NCBI RefSeq assembly: GCF_001456025.1
Contig: NZ_LMTZ01000085.1
Location: 67,566 to 131,565 of the forward strand
Direction: 5' to 3'
Source: Mastigocoleus testarum BC008
GTDB lineage: Bacteria; Cyanobacteriota; Cyanobacteriia; Cyanobacteriales; Nostocaceae
Length of the DNA stretch: 64,000 nt
Shown: positions 63,513 to 64,000 of the stretch, piece by piece
Layout of the letters: every line of letters starts with the position of its first letter
Numbering within the stretch: the first letter of the stretch is position 1
Position numbers and translations under genes: made by a program
Notes under the pieces: model-generated
The model's input: only the letters and a program-made list of their open reading frames with translations
Database searches by the model: none
What the model was told of the DNA's origin: nothing

Positions 63513-64000
63513 ATGCTTTTATCTAAAATTGTCTCCTTATTAAAAAGAATATGTAGCAAAATTTTCACATGGTGGGGAAAATTACTCAACTTATTTAATT
63601 CTAATTCCAAACAAATCAATTCTGAAGCAATCAATCATCAAACAGTTAATTATGAAGACTCAGAATCGGAACAAATAAATTCAGAACAAATAAATTCAGA
63701 ACAAACGAATTCAGGACAAACGAATCAAGAGCAAGAGCAAACAAATAAAGAGCAAATAAATCCAGACCGAGCAGATTCTGAAGCAGTAAATTTAGAAAAA
63801 ATAAATCATTCTCTTACTGAGTCTTTAAAAACTGAAAATCAGCAGGATGAACAAACAATAATTTTACGGGAGAAAAACATGATTAATATTTCGATGTTGC
63901 AAGATACTTTGCAGAATTTTGTTAGCTCTACCCCCGATGTCCAGGGAGTAGCTTTGGTTAGCCCTGATGGTTTATCATTATCTTCTGTTTTACCATCACG
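63513..64000 (+). CDS. Roadblock/LC7-domain protein with Gln/Asn-rich leader, 5' part
   Basis: Open from the ATG at 63513 to the right edge (162+ codons). After an amphipathic start (MLLSKIVSLLKRICSKIFTW) comes a low-complexity linker of EQINSEQINSEQTNSGQTNQ repeats (~residues 50-85). Then MINISMLQDTLQNFVSSTPD and VQGVALVSPDGLSLSSVLPS begin a roadblock/LC7 domain. An internal ATG at 63879 with CGGGAG upstream could start a minimal domain protein, so two products are possible. Roadblock proteins regulate Ras-like GTPases such as the one encoded upstream. C-terminus outside the window. Confidence 0.75.
   Translation, partial: MLLSKIVSLLKRICSKIFTWWGKLLNLFNSNSKQINSEAINHQTVNYEDSESEQINSEQINSEQTNSGQTNQEQEQTNKEQINPDRADSEAVNLEKINHSLTESLKTENQQDEQTIILREKNMINISMLQDTLQNFVSSTPDVQGVALVSPDGLSLSSVLPS

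Overview
The window looks like the chromosome of a filamentous, heterocyst-type (Nostocales-like) cyanobacterium. It is AT-rich, with scattered GCGATCGC octamers (HIP1), short tandem GGTAAT/TTACCA and TTATCAG repeats, foldback elements and CCCC/GGGG-type interspersed repeats. It carries DevB/DevC/DevA-type glycolipid exporter genes, a GcvP of cyanobacterial length, and tRNA-Tyr/tRNA-Thr. I could not identify the species from sequence alone.

Layout. 1-5.4 kb: end of a sugar-nucleotide reductase gene, then a convergent pair (nucleoside-hydrolase-like/CBM protein; secreted GH16 galactanase-like enzyme). The pair shares a bidirectional terminator and an almost identical 23-bp upstream motif. A membrane protein follows. 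5.7-8.6 kb: gcvP. 9.2-27.3 kb: an accessory island of an extracellular contractile injection system (eCIS). It encodes a DUF4255 tail-terminator-like protein, two very large DUF4157 effectors with near-identical 290-residue N-termini and unrelated C-termini, two YbjN-fold proteins, a DUF1963 protein, an eCIS-type AAA+ ATPase, and a formylglycine-generating-enzyme-like protein with an odd C-terminus. No sheath, tube, spike or baseplate gene lies in the window, so the island must act with core genes elsewhere or be a relic. Two single-base frameshifts interrupt it.

27.4-35 kb: one 2527-residue secreted protein combining nuclease, esterase-like and 5'-nucleotidase modules with RTX repeats, probably for extracellular DNA/phosphate use. 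35-36.7 kb: gene remnants. 36.7-43.4 kb: a very AT-rich cytochrome b5-desaturase and a DevABC-type exporter whose three genes lie in alternating orientations, the ATPase being fused to two GAF domains. 43.4-44.7 kb: a GC-rich miniature element and transposase debris. 44.7-48.2 kb: an unrecognised 752-residue protein and a flavoprotein, probably co-transcribed. 48.6-49.2 kb: a Phd/VapC toxin-antitoxin pair. 49.4-50.9 kb: an Ala/Asp-rich repeat protein.

52-57.7 kb: three linked genes ending in a TPR-CHAT protease-like protein whose first codons derive from an inverted copy of the GC-rich element and whose CHAT domain is cut short. 57.8-58.1 kb: tRNA-Thr and tRNA-Tyr. 58.3-62 kb: an ABC exporter and a conserved lumenal/exported protein. 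62.4-64 kb: a CvnD/MglA-like small GTPase followed by a roadblock/LC7 protein that runs off the right edge.

Most novel-looking content: the eCIS island with its swappable effector C-termini (a nuclease with a helix-hairpin-helix tail; a candidate CyaA/edema-factor-like cyclase), the possible diversity-generating-retroelement target next to it, and the unknown 752-residue protein/flavoprotein pair.
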